Below are positions 25,023-38,607 of a stretch of DNA of 64,000 nucleotides, one piece after another. Within the stretch, counting starts at the first letter, position 1. Every line of letters begins with the position of its first letter. The translations under genes and the position numbers were made by a program. The DNA lies in NCBI GenBank assembly GCA_000231825.2, contig JH720338.1:638045-702044 (forward strand), given 5' to 3'. Under the pieces are notes generated by a model. The model saw only the letters and a list, made by a program, of their open reading frames with translations, did not search any database and was not told the origin of the DNA. This stretch comes from Tetrahymena elliotti 4EA. Taxonomy: Eukaryota; Ciliophora; Oligohymenophorea; Hymenostomatida; Tetrahymenidae.

Positions 25023-28000
25023 TCATTAAAAATGTTCTATCATTAATGGGATGCCAAAGTTTTTCATTGGCTCTCTCTTGTTTCTAATATACTAAAGCAA
25101 TTTTTCTTATGTATAAAAGTATTTTATAACAGATTTTCCCTTAAAAAAAACATCTTAGTTCTTAGTATTTTCTTAAATTGATTCTTCATAGTCTAATTAT
25201 AAAATAAGCAACTAAGCTTGAGCTTTGTACAGCTCTTCTGCCATTAAATCATACAATTTATTTTCCTTAAAACCTTATACATCAGTTATAAAAACAATAA
25301 ATTTTTTAAATTTATTGATAACATTTTCCTCAGTTTATATGATTTGTTACTTGTATCTTGTCAAATCATTTCCAAAAAAGTTTTCCAATGCCTTTCTGAC
25401 AGCTAAGTGAAATACTTAATTAATATTTTATTAATTTATGTTTAAGTCTTAGTAATTAAGCTTATTATTAATTTAATTCCTCTAAGAAGATTAATATGAT
25501 AGAATATCATCATGTTCTATGTATCTTTTACTTTCTACTCTTGTTAATTATTCAAGTACTATTTTTTTCCTTTTATAAATGTCATTTTATTAGTTATTTA
25601 TCTTTTATTCTTCTTCTTCTTATTCTATCATGCTTGAAAATTATTTACTTTAAAGAGAAACTGGAATCTACTGAACAGATGGGAGAGTTCCTTGACTCAA
25701 AATAGCGTTAGATACCCTTGATTTTTTAATATCATCTTGCTTACTAAAAGAACTTCTAATAATTGGTTAATATGTATTATTCAAAGTGACCATAGATCTC
25801 AGTTTATTATTATTTTCTTCATTCAACTAATTTTCATCTTATCCAATTTAAGTTAAATCTTTTTAAATTAAATACTCTGAACTCAATATTTGGTTTTGTT
25901 ATGGATAATTATCATTTTAGATTTGTTATTTTTGAGTTTTATCAAATTATTTTTTGTTTTAATCATCTTTTTAGAGTTTAAATTATGATTCAGTAGGTGC
26001 AGGATCTATACATTCTTATTTATCTACCTTAAGTAAATGTTCATTATTTCCTCTTATATTACTTTTTTCTTACAAATGATTCTCCATATTATTTTAGTCT
26101 GAAACTTTTTCCAATTTATGAATAAAATAATATAGATTACTGTTTTCAGAGTATGATCTTTCAGTGATTACTATTTATGGTAATTATTAATCTTATGGAT
26201 TTTCTGGTGCAGAACAATTTCTAATTCTATTTATGATTATGTCTCCTGGTAGTTCTTCAGGGCTTTTTATTTTAGATGATGAAGGCTCATGTTCAGTGTA
26301 TTTGGAAGATTTAGAAATAGATACAGATTTTTTTCTAGATGATGATGTTATTTGTTAATCCTTCTCATTATAATTCTATTTTTTTTCTGTGAAATTTTCA
26401 TTATTTTCTACATTTTCACTATTTTCTAAAATTATGCTATTCTTAAGTAGATGATTACAATCTGGATTTTTATTTTTTATATTTGTAATTGAAACATTCC
26501 ATAAGTTACGGTTACTAATTATATCAGACTGAGTCTTCAGAACAGATTGAGGAGTCAATATTTTGTAAGGCTCCATTAAATTAGACTCAACTAGATTGAT
26601 TTCTTTGCTACTCTCTCGAATAGGAGCCATAGTAGTAATAGGCATGTTAAACTTAAAGTTTAGATTATTGGTTCTAGGTGAATCCATTTCAGTGGTTCCT
26701 AGAATATGTTTTTAGCTTATCCTTTTTAATTAATCTGGCTCAGTTGGAGATAATAGTTATAAAATATCGTGATGTGATTTTTCTGTGAAGAGATTTTGTT
26801 AGTCATTTTACATTGTTTAAATATTTAAATCATTATTTTCTGTGAATGTTGGATATGTATGATTAGTATTGGAGCGAGCAATAGAAGGATTTAAGTATTA
26901 GTTATTTTAGTTATTTTGTAAACTACTGAAATTAATCTGTTAATCGTCGTTCATTTCATAAGAATAAGAAGATATATCTACAGAATCAGCATCTCCAGAA
27001 ATATAGCTTAACAGCGCATCAAAGTAATCCTATGCAGATTTAACTTGCTTCATACAAATAGGAGGCATTACTTGTTTAAGAATTTAAGAATTAAAAATAA
27101 TTAAAGAAAATAAATCTTCATCTTTAGTGAGTATTTCTTTAATTAAATGTTGGCATGTTTTAGCAGAATCTGAATAAGCTGTATTAACAGCGATAATTGT
27201 AGTAACTTTGAATGTGATTGTAGAATCAAATCTCTCAATCATGTCATGTAATTACTTTTAGATATTTACACAGCTATATTCAAAAATATCATTCAATAAT
27301 ATTAAACATTATTTTCTGTAGTATGGTAAATAATATTTAACATTTTCTAAGAGCTCTGTAAGTAAGTAACCAGCTGATTAGAATTATTTTTCATATATTA
27401 AAATTTTCGCTTCTTAGATGCCTACATAGTAAAGCAGAATATTACAAGGTAACTAATATTTTGAAATTTTCTTCCCATCGTTTTCTTCTAAATTCTTGTT
27501 GATCTTAGATATTAAATGAAGGTTTTTCTTTTTAATCTTATGCTTTTTTATGAGCATTTGATTATGTTAGTTATTGCTTGAATGCAATTATTACTACACA
27601 GTCTAGATATTATTTTATTATTAAATATGACTAGATATTGAAGCAATATCATCATAAACACTGCAGTCTTTACACCTGATAACTTAAGGTTAAACGCGAG
27701 CATTAATATAGTTATTGAAATTATTTGCTACTAAAGAATGTTGTGTTATCTTATTATTAGAAGTATCTTAAGTTAACATATTAAGAGTTCCTTGATGAGA
27801 AGGTATAACAGATAATTTAGACATAAATTTATCTTTATATTATATAATCGGGAGCTGCTACTAAGCAATACTTCGAGGTCTATTTAAATCAATGTGATAA
27901 CTGTTTACATTTAATGATTATATTTTTTATACTATTTATTAATTTTAGCTAGATGCTGAATTAACATGTCTCCTAACTAAAGAGGAGTTGCTTCTATGAT

Positions 28001-31000
28001 GATTATATTCCATGTTGTTTTAATTTTAAAATTGATTTTCTTGATGCTAATTTGGAGGTAGGGTTGCTGCATGCTTAGTTACTGTATTAAATTATCCTTA
28101 CTAATAATTTGAAAAATAATTACTACCTGCAGAGTAAGTGACACATAGCGCATTTTATTTTTAATGGGATAATAGATTATTGTATTGTTAATAATTTTTA
28201 AAAGAATTTCTTTTAATCTCTTCATAGTTTGATTTTGAATTTCTGTTTGTTGAGAATGAATTATTTAATTTATTTTGGTTATAATTTATATTTAGGTTTT
28301 TCTTATATTATCTTTCATTGCTATACCCTCTTGTTCTGTGAGTATCCTAAACTTGAAAAGATTCTTGCTAATACTTTGAACGTCTAGGCTTTCTTTAAAA
28401 ATTACTCTGCTCAGAATGTAATCTATCTCTTTCATAATGATTTTATTCATTACTTGCATGAGATTTGAACTAATCACTATTTTCTTAATTTTTTAAATTA
28501 TTTTCTCTCTTACTATTATCTATGACAGAGTTGTTAAAATTATTTGTGTGGTAGCTCTAGCTTTTATTTTATTCATCTTTATCACAATTTTAATCCTTTT
28601 GTTGCTACTGTTTTTCCTCTTCTTATTCACTCTGCTGGACATTTTGATATGGCTTCAACTTATTATTTTTGTTTTTATCAACTAAGTTAGCAGTTACGTA
28701 GCTTAAGTGATCAACATCAATCTGTATATTATGAGCATTCGAGTATCTCTTTTTGAATAAATTATCAATTGAGATCTCTTCTTCCATATTTTTAGTTGCT
28801 TATTGCATAACTTTATTCATATCTATAGTATTTTAAAGACGATTTATCTCATTTGTCATAGTTGATTGCTATTCGACTTTTATTCTATTTTATTTTTTAA
28901 ATGAATTTTCTAGATTATCATCCATTACTTCATTAAGGAAGTGATTATTTAAAATGCTATTTTCTTTATTCTAAATATTATTTGATTTGTCTTATTTGTA
29001 ATCGATTTCGTTATTTTCATCATTGTCCTCTTCCTAACTGAAATCTAATCTTAAGTGACCTATATTACGAGGAGAATTCACTGAGTATTTTTTTAGGTTA
29101 TGTTTTTTAGCTAATGACTCTATTTCCAATGCATCATTGTAAGATTTTATAGCTTACTTTTGATAATAGATAGATCTTTTATGATCATTCATTTAAAGAT
29201 AGCACAGGGAAAGTTAAGTTGTTAGAAGAATAGTTCGACCATATGAAATACTCTTCAATCTTTCATTAAAATTTAAAAGATCAAGCAAAACAATTTCATA
29301 CTCTTCCCATAGAATACATTAAGATTATCCTACTCTCTATAGTTACATATTAAGCATATTAAAAGCTTTTGCAAAGTTAAACCTCCTGTCAAAAATAATT
29401 TAATTAATCACATCTACAACTCTACTATCTAATCCATGATCATCTTAAGATAGTCCTAAAATTGTTTAATGATGATACCTTTAATCTTGTGAGTTTTAAT
29501 TCTATTCTTAATTGTTGTTTTCTGCTCCACTATTTTAATTTCTTGTACTGCTATTTGTATTTCTGAATTTTGTTGAAATAGATTGATGTTATTAATTCGC
29601 ATTTGCTTTATTATTCTCTTAATTAGTATTAAGTCCTCTTTCTTCATGATTATTTTAGCTATTACTCTTGCACTTTGAAGATGATATTCTTAATTAATTT
29701 TATGATAAATTATCTAGGAACTATTCCTAATCACATGTTGAAATTTTCTTTTCTTTATAACACCCCAACTCATAGTAGCCATAAACAATTGAATGATAAT
29801 AATTTTCCATAGCTTCATTATAACGTTCACTTTGAAAATGAATATTTCCCATATTGTTGTAGCAAATACCTAATGCTCTGTAATTATTGAATTTTTTGAA
29901 AAAACTAACTTACTAATTCAATCTAAGTAAAGATTCACTTTCTTCTACACTAAAAATATCTTGAGTAACATAATGAAGCATTTTAAACATGCTAATAAAG
30001 CTTTCGAATAATATAAGCGAATCTAGAGAAAGTATAATTTTATCAACAGGCATCTATATTGTTTCATCAAGCATTTCAAGAGTAACTTGACTTCCCTCTT
30101 TTTCTAATTTTTTTAAAAGTTAAGTCATATGAGTAATAGGGGTCTCTATCATAACTGCTACTCTAAGGCTTACATAAGCATACAATGCAGAAAATATAGT
30201 TAAGGCTATGCAAGAACCTATTCCATAAGATAAAAAAAATATTGACATAGTTTTACTTACTTCATCAGAAAATTCTGTTAAATAGGCTTTAGGGAGAACA
30301 TCTATAACAACAAATAAATCCTAAAGATCAAATCCTTTTCTATCTTATTAATTTTTTAATTTTCTTTAATAATCTCCTAATTTTTCTGCTATTTTTATAG
30401 GACTCAAAACTACAAATATATCATCTCCATCAATAGTATCAAACTCAAAAGATTATACATCATCTTAATCTAATTGAGAGTATACTATATTACTTACTCT
30501 TTTGGTATAGTCATCATAAAAGCTAGTATTATTATATTCCAGGTCATTTGTTTGAATCAGATTTTAATCTTCTTTTTCAGTTTTTTATTAAGAGTTTTGT
30601 TTTGCAGTTATGTTATACATTGAATTTAACTTTTCACTTACAGTTTTTAGAAATAAATCAGAATTCTATGAGTTATTTGGAAAAATACTTTTAGCAGCAT
30701 CTGAAAGGTAGCTTAAAGAATTATTAAATTTCTGTAGTTAATTATAAACAACGGCCTAACTTCTAGGATCTATCATAATAGAATTTGAATAATCAAAAGT
30801 TTATTCACTAAAAAATGAGTAGAGATTTGACACTTTAAAATTTAAGCAATCTATAGAATAAGGTATCCAATTATAATTTCCAGAGCTATTTTATTTCAAA
30901 ATATTTTATCTTTAGCAAAGATTTGTAGCTAAAAATGGTGAATTTGCTTAGCTATAAAACATTGCAGGAGGAACAGGCGTTACCCCTATTCTGTTAATTG

Positions 31001-31785
31001 TTTCAAGAAACCAAATTCTACATCTAGAGTCAAATTTATATTTACCACCATATTGGCAGTTTTGAGGTTTTTGATAATTTTAGAAAGTTGTATTAGAAGA
31101 AGTAGAATAAAGTGAACCATCTTAAACGAATCCTTAATATATGTCTTTTACTGGTATTGACCTTCGAAATCGATCCATTCTATTTTAATAATCGAATGCT
31201 CTCCATAGAAAATCTATATAACCAGCTGTTTTTATTTAATATTGACCAGTACTATCTAGTTAATCAAAATTAGAGATATTTGGATGAATCCTTATTTGAT
31301 AGAAAAAATATTTATTAAAAAATTAATAAAGGCTCTTTTTTTTTCTTATGTACAAAATCTTTTTGAGCAGAATTGTTAAGTTAAATAAAAAATTATTACC
31401 AAGCGCTCACTAAAAGATCATCCTTTTTATATAAATCAACCATTTCTTTTTAACTTGGATCTTCTTTATACAATTTTTCTATGAAAATAGCTGTTTATTT
31501 ATAATTTGGATTTATTGTTACTTAGTTAGAGAGAACCTTAGACTCAAAATTTACAAATATTTATAAGTTCATAGAAAAACTTTAAAATATTGAACTGAAT
31601 TCATAGCTATATGCTGATATTATATCTTTTGTTTACTGCTATTAATCTAAATATAAGTTTTAAGTGTATTCGTCAATTAGATTTTATGATACGATGAAAA
31701 TAATCACAGCATTTAAGAATTATAAAGAGAGCATCAAAAATGTTGGAATGATAAGAATAATAAATATCTCATATTTTAATTTCAT
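25023..31785 (-). CDS. Cache-TPR-VWA membrane protein, about 2,217 residues
   Basis: Exons are 31400-31785 and 25023-31290, split by a 109-base intron whose donor lies inside a Trp codon. The second exon keeps one frame to TGA at 25023-25025. A membrane segment near residues 7-32 is followed by a roughly 440-residue extracellular region with Cache-like features (SAW-IHPNISNFDQLDSTGQY, PVPPAMFYSQ, then SPIKIAEKL). A second membrane segment near 475-500 (ASCIALTIF-like, GIGSCIALTIFSALYAY) leads into a HAMP-like helix. TPR-type repeats follow (ALGICYNNMGNIHFQSERYN near 605, another near 840). A long Ser/Asn/Gln-rich linker precedes a VWA domain that starts near 1486 (KVTTIIAVNTAYSDSAKTC) and ends with KFIVFITDVQGFKENKLYD near 2128. 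The metal-site DxSxS is not preserved. It is probably a surface sensor coupled to a protein scaffold; the ligand is unknown. Confidence 0.85.
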
Positions 31786-33633
31786 TTACTCCTCTATTTG
31801 TAAAATGATTATTTTGTTTTATCAAAGTTATTGTACTCTATACAAAACTTTAAAGCTACAAATTGCTCGCTAAATCAATCCTTCTTATTTTGATAAGTAA
31901 TCCTTATATTCTTATTATTATTCTTCTTCTTAAATTGTTTAGCCAATTAAATTAGATAATTTTTTTTTACTTTTTCGCGTTTAGATTAATACTTAATTTA
32001 TTAAATAAAGATGAATAATTAAATATAATGATAGGGAATTTATTCATTAAAATATTGAAAAAGTTTAATAAACAATTTCTAATAGATTACTAAGTAATCT
32101 TACTAATTTTTTGAATATTTTGTAAATGTTATTACTGTATTTTTTTTCATCTTCTCTTAAATTGAATATTTTATAAAAAGCACAGAAATTTACCTTATTA
32201 TAATCTATTCATTGACTAGAACTACTATTCTAAGTCTATTACTTATATGATACAAAGTATAGAAATTTTAGTTACCTAAAATATTAATGTGTATTTATAT
32301 ACTCTGTTTATTTATGATATATCACATTTAATTACAACAAAACTCCAAATATAAAAACCTTACAAGCATAATAATAAATCAACAAATCTCAACTAATAAA
32401 TCAAATAATTTTTAAAAACAAAAGAAAAATTTTAAATATAATGAAATAGAAATAAATAAATTGCATCTATACTTTAGGTAATGTATCATTTTTTTTTTCT
32501 TTAACACCCTCTTTTTTTCAAAAAATATTATGAATAAATAATGAAGGAACCTAGTCAATTTCTATTTATTACTGTATTTGCTTATGAAATACTAACTGGT
32601 TATATAAATTTTCTAAGCATTAACTTATACTCAAACTAAACTGATCTAAATTAATCTACTCAAAGAAAAAGAGATTGATCTGAAATAACTTAAAATTGGA
32701 GTAAGACTCGAAATTTTTAAAAGTATCATTCTTTTATTATTTTTTCTAAATGAAATATCTATTTAAGTATTTAAAGGTATTTTTTTCATTTATTAGTGGT
32801 TAGACAAAATTATGAGTAACGTTTTTTGCATACTCTAAATGTAGCATCATATGAAATTTGAACATCTCAAAATTAACTAAGCATATTGTTTTAAATAAAT
32901 TTCTGAAATATTTTATAAATCTGTAAAATATCCTAAAAAATTTTTAATTTTCTATTATAATTGTTAAAATAAGTTTCATTGTAAATATTGCTATCTTAAA
33001 TTTATAAATTTGAATTGAATTAACTTAAAAGCAAATTTCTATTTTTTAAAATTCAATCATCAATAAATCAAAATTAATATTTTATTTAATCAACTGAAAT
33101 AAAAATAAAATGTATTTTTCAAATCAAGAAAATATTAATGGTTAAAGGCTTATCCTTTACTAGTCTTTTAATTAAACTATTTTAATAAAGGGATTAAGTA
33201 AATTTAATTTTAATAGTAAATAATATTTTTGATTAAAAGATAAAGAACTTGTTGAAAGATATTTTTATTTAAATCATATTTATTTTATTTTTGCAATAAG
33301 ATTAAACTAAATAGAAATAATGAAATATTATTTTTTTAAATTTAAGCTAAAACTAATCTGATTTTAATTTTTTCACATTTGAAGGTATTAAATTAAAAAT
33401 AATTGGATTTTCAAATCTCCAAATTTTATTTATGTTTATAAATCACTTTTCATAAAAATTTGATTTCCCTTTTTGTTAATTAAGAGTATTTTAGTGGTAT
33501 TATGTAAATTAATAGATAAAGAGATATATTTTAGATTTACAAAGTAACTTATTCAAAAAGATACCTCAGTAAAGAAAATAATTACAAATAAATTATGTCT
33601 AAAAATGAATATTATTAATAATAACTAAGATCA
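31786..33633. other. AT-rich intergenic region
   Basis: Contains the 5' flank of the Cache/VWA gene and the 3' flank of the oxygenase gene. No other gene or RNA is recognised. Confidence 0.45.
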
Positions 33634-34740
33634 TCAAGAATAGGCAGCAAATGAATTGAAAGAGTATTTTAAGTAAGAAATTCCATTTTCCCATCTATTT
33701 TTAAGAGCTGGTACTTAGTAAGCTTCTTTGTTAACAGCTCCTTTAGGATCCATACCTTCAGGAACATTCATAGTATAACCAAAGTTAGGTTGCATGAAAC
33801 AAGCAAAAGTATTTCTACTAATCTTAGTACCTATTGCTTTAGGTCCACGAACAACACAGTGAGGAGTGGCTTCAAGAATACCACCAGTAAGGATTTAAGA
33901 GGTTTCTCCAATTTAGAAAGCAAGACAATCTTGAGGAATTTTCAATCTTTATTAATCAGCAAATCTATTCTTTGCAAAGAGTCCACCTTCAGGATCATAA
34001 AAGCTATCGATAACTTCACCATTTTCATCAGTGTAAATTGCAGAGCAGAGACCAGTTAAAGCACCATGGTCATTGTGCCATCCACACCAGTCATCATCAA
34101 CAGATTTAGATTCATTTGAAGGGAAGTAATGGAGTAATCTAGCAAGGTGAGCTTTGCTTCCAGAAACAATATTTTCTAAGGTTCCTTACTTATATGAAGG
34201 TTATACGCTATGAACATATTCATCAATATGGAATGAGAGAAGGCTTCCTGTTGATACTATTATTTATCCCATTTCCTTGAAAGCAAATTCAAGTTCAGGA
34301 ATTTCTTCCTTAGGCCAGAAGTTGGGAGCAACAAAGGCACCTTCCTTTTTGTGTTCTTCACTAATCTCATCAGGAACATCACAAACAGGATTAGCATAGA
34401 AAGAACCTTTAGAGAAGTCAAATTTTCCCTTGAAGTGTTCAACACCATGGCTCCAACCAATAGCGTGCATATATTCAGGCTTAATGAGTTTCTAAAGGCT
34501 TTCCTTAGGTAAGTTAGCAAGTTTGAAGGCAAGGGGAAGTAATTTCTTTCTTGCTTCTACATAGCCAGGAACGTTTCTGACCAAACAGATACCAACTCCT
34601 TCAGGTCCATAAGCATCCTTAATCTTTTCATAAAGAGGCTTGCTCTTATCTACTAATTCAGCATAATCGAATTCAATGATCTTAGCAGTCTTAATTTCTT
34701 TGGGTGCAGTCATTTAAGTAGAGGTGTTATCAGTGCTCAT
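33634..34740 (-). CDS. 2-oxoglutarate/Fe(II) oxygenase, isopenicillin-N-synthase-like
   Basis: An intronless gene of 368 residues. Enzymes of this family use Fe(II), O2 and usually 2-oxoglutarate to hydroxylate or otherwise oxidise small molecules. The iron ligands are visible: His222 and Asp224 in CGWHNDHGALTGL and the distal His294 in EATPHCVVRGP. The cosubstrate-binding Arg and Ser lie in the following block (ISRNTFACFMQP). The N-terminal region VGICLVRNVPGYVEARKKLL corresponds to the N-terminal cap of plant and fungal relatives. The start at 34740 (MSTDNTSTQMTAPKEIK) is preferred; an in-frame ATG nine codons later is possible. There is no signal peptide. Substrate cannot be inferred. Codon use is well balanced, suggesting solid expression. 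Confidence 0.9.
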
Positions 34741-36324
34741 TTTAATTGCTTTTATGTTTCCTATTAATTACTATAATTATTTATTAAACAATATCAAAAT
34801 TTTTTTATTAAAGTATTTATTAAAAATAAAGGTAATTCCTAATCACTTTTTAAAGTAAAGCTCGCTAAAAAAAGTTAATAAATGATTTGTTATGACATAA
34901 TATTAAGTCTCCCCTAAAAGCTAAATTTTATTAAATCTTATAGAACCTTTAATTTAGCTTATCTTTGAGCTTAGCTTACCTTTTGACAAAATATCATCTT
35001 GATTGATTATATTTGGAATCAGGACATATCTTTTTTTTTTTTACTAAAGCAATAACTTTTAAAATAAACAGAAATCTGATGATTTTATTAGGTAAATTGG
35101 GTTTTCATTTATTATTAATCAATGTATTATAAATAAATTAAATATTTATTCAATATTAGATTTTTTCAAAAAGATATAGTTCTTATCTTACTTATAAAAT
35201 AATAGTATCTTAATATCTTTTGTTTTAAATATTTTAAAAAATAATGTGATTCAAAGACATATCTTTTACTTGTTTTTAGAGTTTTAACTTCAAAAATTTT
35301 TAAACAAAATCAACGAGTATGTCCCCCACCTCAATCTCTATAAATTCTTAAAAGTTTCTAAAAAAAAATTGATTACAGTGTTACTCAGGAGAGTGGGGGA
35401 ACTATTTAATTAAATTTATCTAAGCTTTAAACTATCTAAATTTTTTTGAAAACATGTAGTTAAAAGATGAATTTGTTTTCAATATTAAAGGAAAGAGTGC
35501 TAGTGACAATTTAGATTTATATTTAAATAGATTAAGAATCTAAATATTCTAAAAATCTTTCAATAATTAAATAGAAAATTTGGTATTTAGATAATTTTTT
35601 ATTATTCCATGATAGATTATTTTATTTCTCAATTAAAAGTAAATTTTGAATAACTTTAATTTAATTATAACCTTTGAAGTCCCATCAAATCAAATTGTAA
35701 CAATGTAATCATAATTAATTTCTAGAATTTTAACTTTCTTTCATTTAATATTCTTAATTTGTTACCACCTAATAATTTCCAAAAATAATAAAAAGAATAA
35801 TAAATTAAGATAATTTTTTAATATTATTTAAGCTCAGTACATTACTAATCTTATCATTTAAAAATGATTTTTTGAAATTATTGAACAAACAAAAAATTAT
35901 TTTCGAAAAAAAAAAATTTTTAATATTTTTGCATACATAAAACTCTCTATCTTTTTAGCTAGAATATTTGATTATTTGTAAACATATTTAAAACTTTTAA
36001 TAGAATAACTGGAATAGTTTACAGATAGTTTTTGATTTATTTTAATAAAATTTTAAATACATAAAATAATCTAAACTTACATTTTAATAAATTTAAAAAT
36101 GTAATAAAAGTTTTTTAATCAAATAAATAAAAGCTAAAATGAACTGTTTTAAAGGTATCTCTCATATTTTTAATAATTTATTAATGATGTAATTTTACTT
36201 CTTAAAATATTAAAAAAGTGAAATTTTTTAATTAAAAAGTCAAAGATAATAATTTTCAAATTATTTTTTTAAAATATAAATGAAAGAAAAAACAATTTAT
36301 TTTAATAAACTAATTAATTAATTT
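34741..36324. other. AT-rich intergenic region with an isolated GC-rich inverted repeat
   Basis: No gene is recognised. The one oddity is the inverted repeat at 35321-35402, listed separately. Confidence 0.45.
35321..35402. other. GC-rich inverted repeat, possible hairpin
   Basis: Arms tcccccac (35322-35329) and gtggggga (35393-35400) are perfectly complementary over eight bases and extend imperfectly on both sides. About 63 AT-rich bases separate them. In a region this poor in GC such arms are conspicuous. This could be a structured RNA or chance; there is no matching RNA family I can name. Confidence 0.35.
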
Positions 36325-38607
36325 TCAAATTTTCTCTTCCAAATTTTAGTTTTAAAACATGAATGATTTGATTTCTTCATAATCAAAATCTTTTTGAATT
36401 TATTGGAATTCTGATGCAAAAGTAATTTATAATTGTTATTATTATAATTATTATTGACTATCTTTTTAGAATCTGAGGATATCTTCTACTTTTTAATTTT
36501 AAAACATAAAATGGGACAAAACTTGATTCAGTAAGCTCCTAATATCAAAACTGGAAGGGTCCTAGTACAACTGTTTGTATTTACCAAGTATATTTTAATA
36601 CTCTTATTCAAAGATTTCCAAATTTTTAGGTTAAGCAAGTAAGAACTTCATATTGTAAGTATCCAATCTATAATTATACTTGTTACTAACTAAAAATACC
36701 ATGAAAAGATGCTAGATTGGGTTAGTCACTGTTTTTGATGATAATTTTGAAAAAAAGAAATCAAAAAATTTACTATCATCAGAATTTGGCTCTAATATTT
36801 TTTATACCATTTAAGAAAATTTTTTATCTGCTTCAATAAATATTTTGAAGTTATTATACATAAAATCTAAAAGCTCTAATTTATGTTCAAACATTATATT
36901 CTTAGACTTATTTATGTTCAAGTGAAGAATCCAAGCTATTGCAGAATAATATTTGGCATATTAACTACTTTACTTTTCTCCAACAAGAATATTATTTTTG
37001 TCAGTATCTTATGATTCTTCTTCAAAGCTTTTTTTATTGATTTTGAAATTTTTAATAAAGGCATGGTTTGCTTGTATTTAACTACTTGAAAATTTATCTT
37101 GTAGATTAAGAGTATAAATCATGTAAGAGAAATCTATGTACTGCTAAAGCCAACTTTTTTGCTCTTATTACTAAGCTGCTAAAACTATTTTTTTTACATA
37201 AGCATCAAATATTTTTTGTTATAATAACTAGTAATCCTTTTCAAGCAATATTTAGTGGTAGCTTATTTTAGCTTTACTTCCTAATAAGATCTACTCACTT
37301 TCATTGCTAGTTACTATCTATGAAAACTTTTAAACTAAAGGAGTAAAGTTAAATTATACAATTTTTTCATCCATTTTAGCCTAAAAAATTCTAGATAAAA
37401 ACAGGATATCATCCAATATTGATACATCAAACTTTGAGGGTATGTGTAATTACATTTTAGATATAAATTGCCAAAATTCTTAAGAGCCTTTTTCAGCAAA
37501 ATAAAATGAAAATAAACATTTATTGAATGTTTTAAAATCCATGCTGGTAGAATTATCTATTAATAAACTCTCCATAGTTTCCCAAAATTGTTAGCTTCCC
37601 TATTTTAAGCTAGCAAAACTCCATAATATTTAACTTATATCTCTTGCAGGTAGTATAGTACCTCCTTTCTAATTTACATGTCTCTCACTGTGTGATCTTC
37701 TCTCTGTTTAGAAAATAACAGTCTATTCAAATACTTTCCAAAGTTCTTGATCTGCCTTATTCATTCTGCTAAAACTATATATAATGATCATTACATTCTT
37801 CCAAGTGAATTCTTTCAAATCATCAATAACATAGTTTGATATACTTTTCCATACATTATCATCTCCTATGTTTCTTTTACTCAAAACATAGCAGCACATA
37901 GCCAAATTTCTCTAGTCAATACTTTTAATTTATTTAACTAATATTCCCAACATCCTTTACATTATTAAAAAAATTATTAATAATAAAAATCTTTAAAAGT
38001 CATATTAAAAAGGTATTCAAAAATTATTATCCGTTTAGATTTATTCCTTAAGTTCTTTAAAATTTAAACCTAAATTAATAAATCTAATTTTAAAGTGAAG
38101 GAAGTAAAGCTAATTTTTTATTATATAATTTTCCAAAATAATTTACATATCCCATAATTGAGGACTTCCTTTGTTTAGAATATGAAAGGAATACATCAAA
38201 AGCCCAATATTTGAAGATTGCTACTGCTAAATCATTAATTCATGTTAATTTTTTAAAATGGAAACTTCTAGTTGTTGCCAAATCAGATTAATAGATTCTT
38301 GATTCTCCTTATGGAGGTATCTACTAGGGTTGGAAAGATAATTCTTTGCAAAAGCATAAGAGCACATAATAAGATCAAATGTGTTCATGCCTTATTAAAT
38401 TTTTAAAAACTACTTATTAAGCAATTTCCAATACCTCATATCATTTATATCCACCTTCGAAAACGAGTAAATTAACTATGAAGTATCCTTGCAGTTAAGC
38501 TTATCTAAATTATCTAAAACTCTACTATCTTCAATTGCATTCAAAAATTTCTTTTTATCCTTTTGCTTGGCTAAATTTAAGATTAACTTCAAAGATTTTG
38601 ACATCAT
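36325..38607 (-). CDS. FAST/OPR-like helical-repeat protein, probably organellar RNA-binding
   Basis: Exons 38147-38607 and 36325-37954 are joined by a 192-base intron, giving 696 residues. The protein is made of repeated helix pairs with the pattern W..l......f..-dl..ilysFs. Examples are KDTSQLIYSFSKVDINDMRYW, NLAMCCYVLSKRNIGDDNVW, WKNVMIIIYSFSRMNKADQ and ISQILWSFASLKQGSQQFW. This periodicity is typical of FAST-kinase-like and octotricopeptide-like proteins, many of which handle mitochondrial RNA. No RAP domain is obvious at the C-terminus, which ends in Gln-rich sequence. No clear targeting peptide is seen at the chosen start (two consecutive ATGs at 38607). The repeat class is fairly clear; the mitochondrial role is inference. 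Confidence 0.75.

Noticed and set aside
28292..28477. Minus-strand ORF starting MISSNLMQVMNK
   Set aside because: A shadow of the same gene in another frame.
29456..29647. Minus-strand ORF starting MKKEDLILIKRII
   Set aside because: It is out of frame with the TPR-encoding frame of the Cache/VWA gene, which reads through here without TGA.
33790..34059. Plus-strand ORF starting MHETSKSIS
   Set aside because: Antisense shadow of the 2OG-Fe(II) oxygenase.
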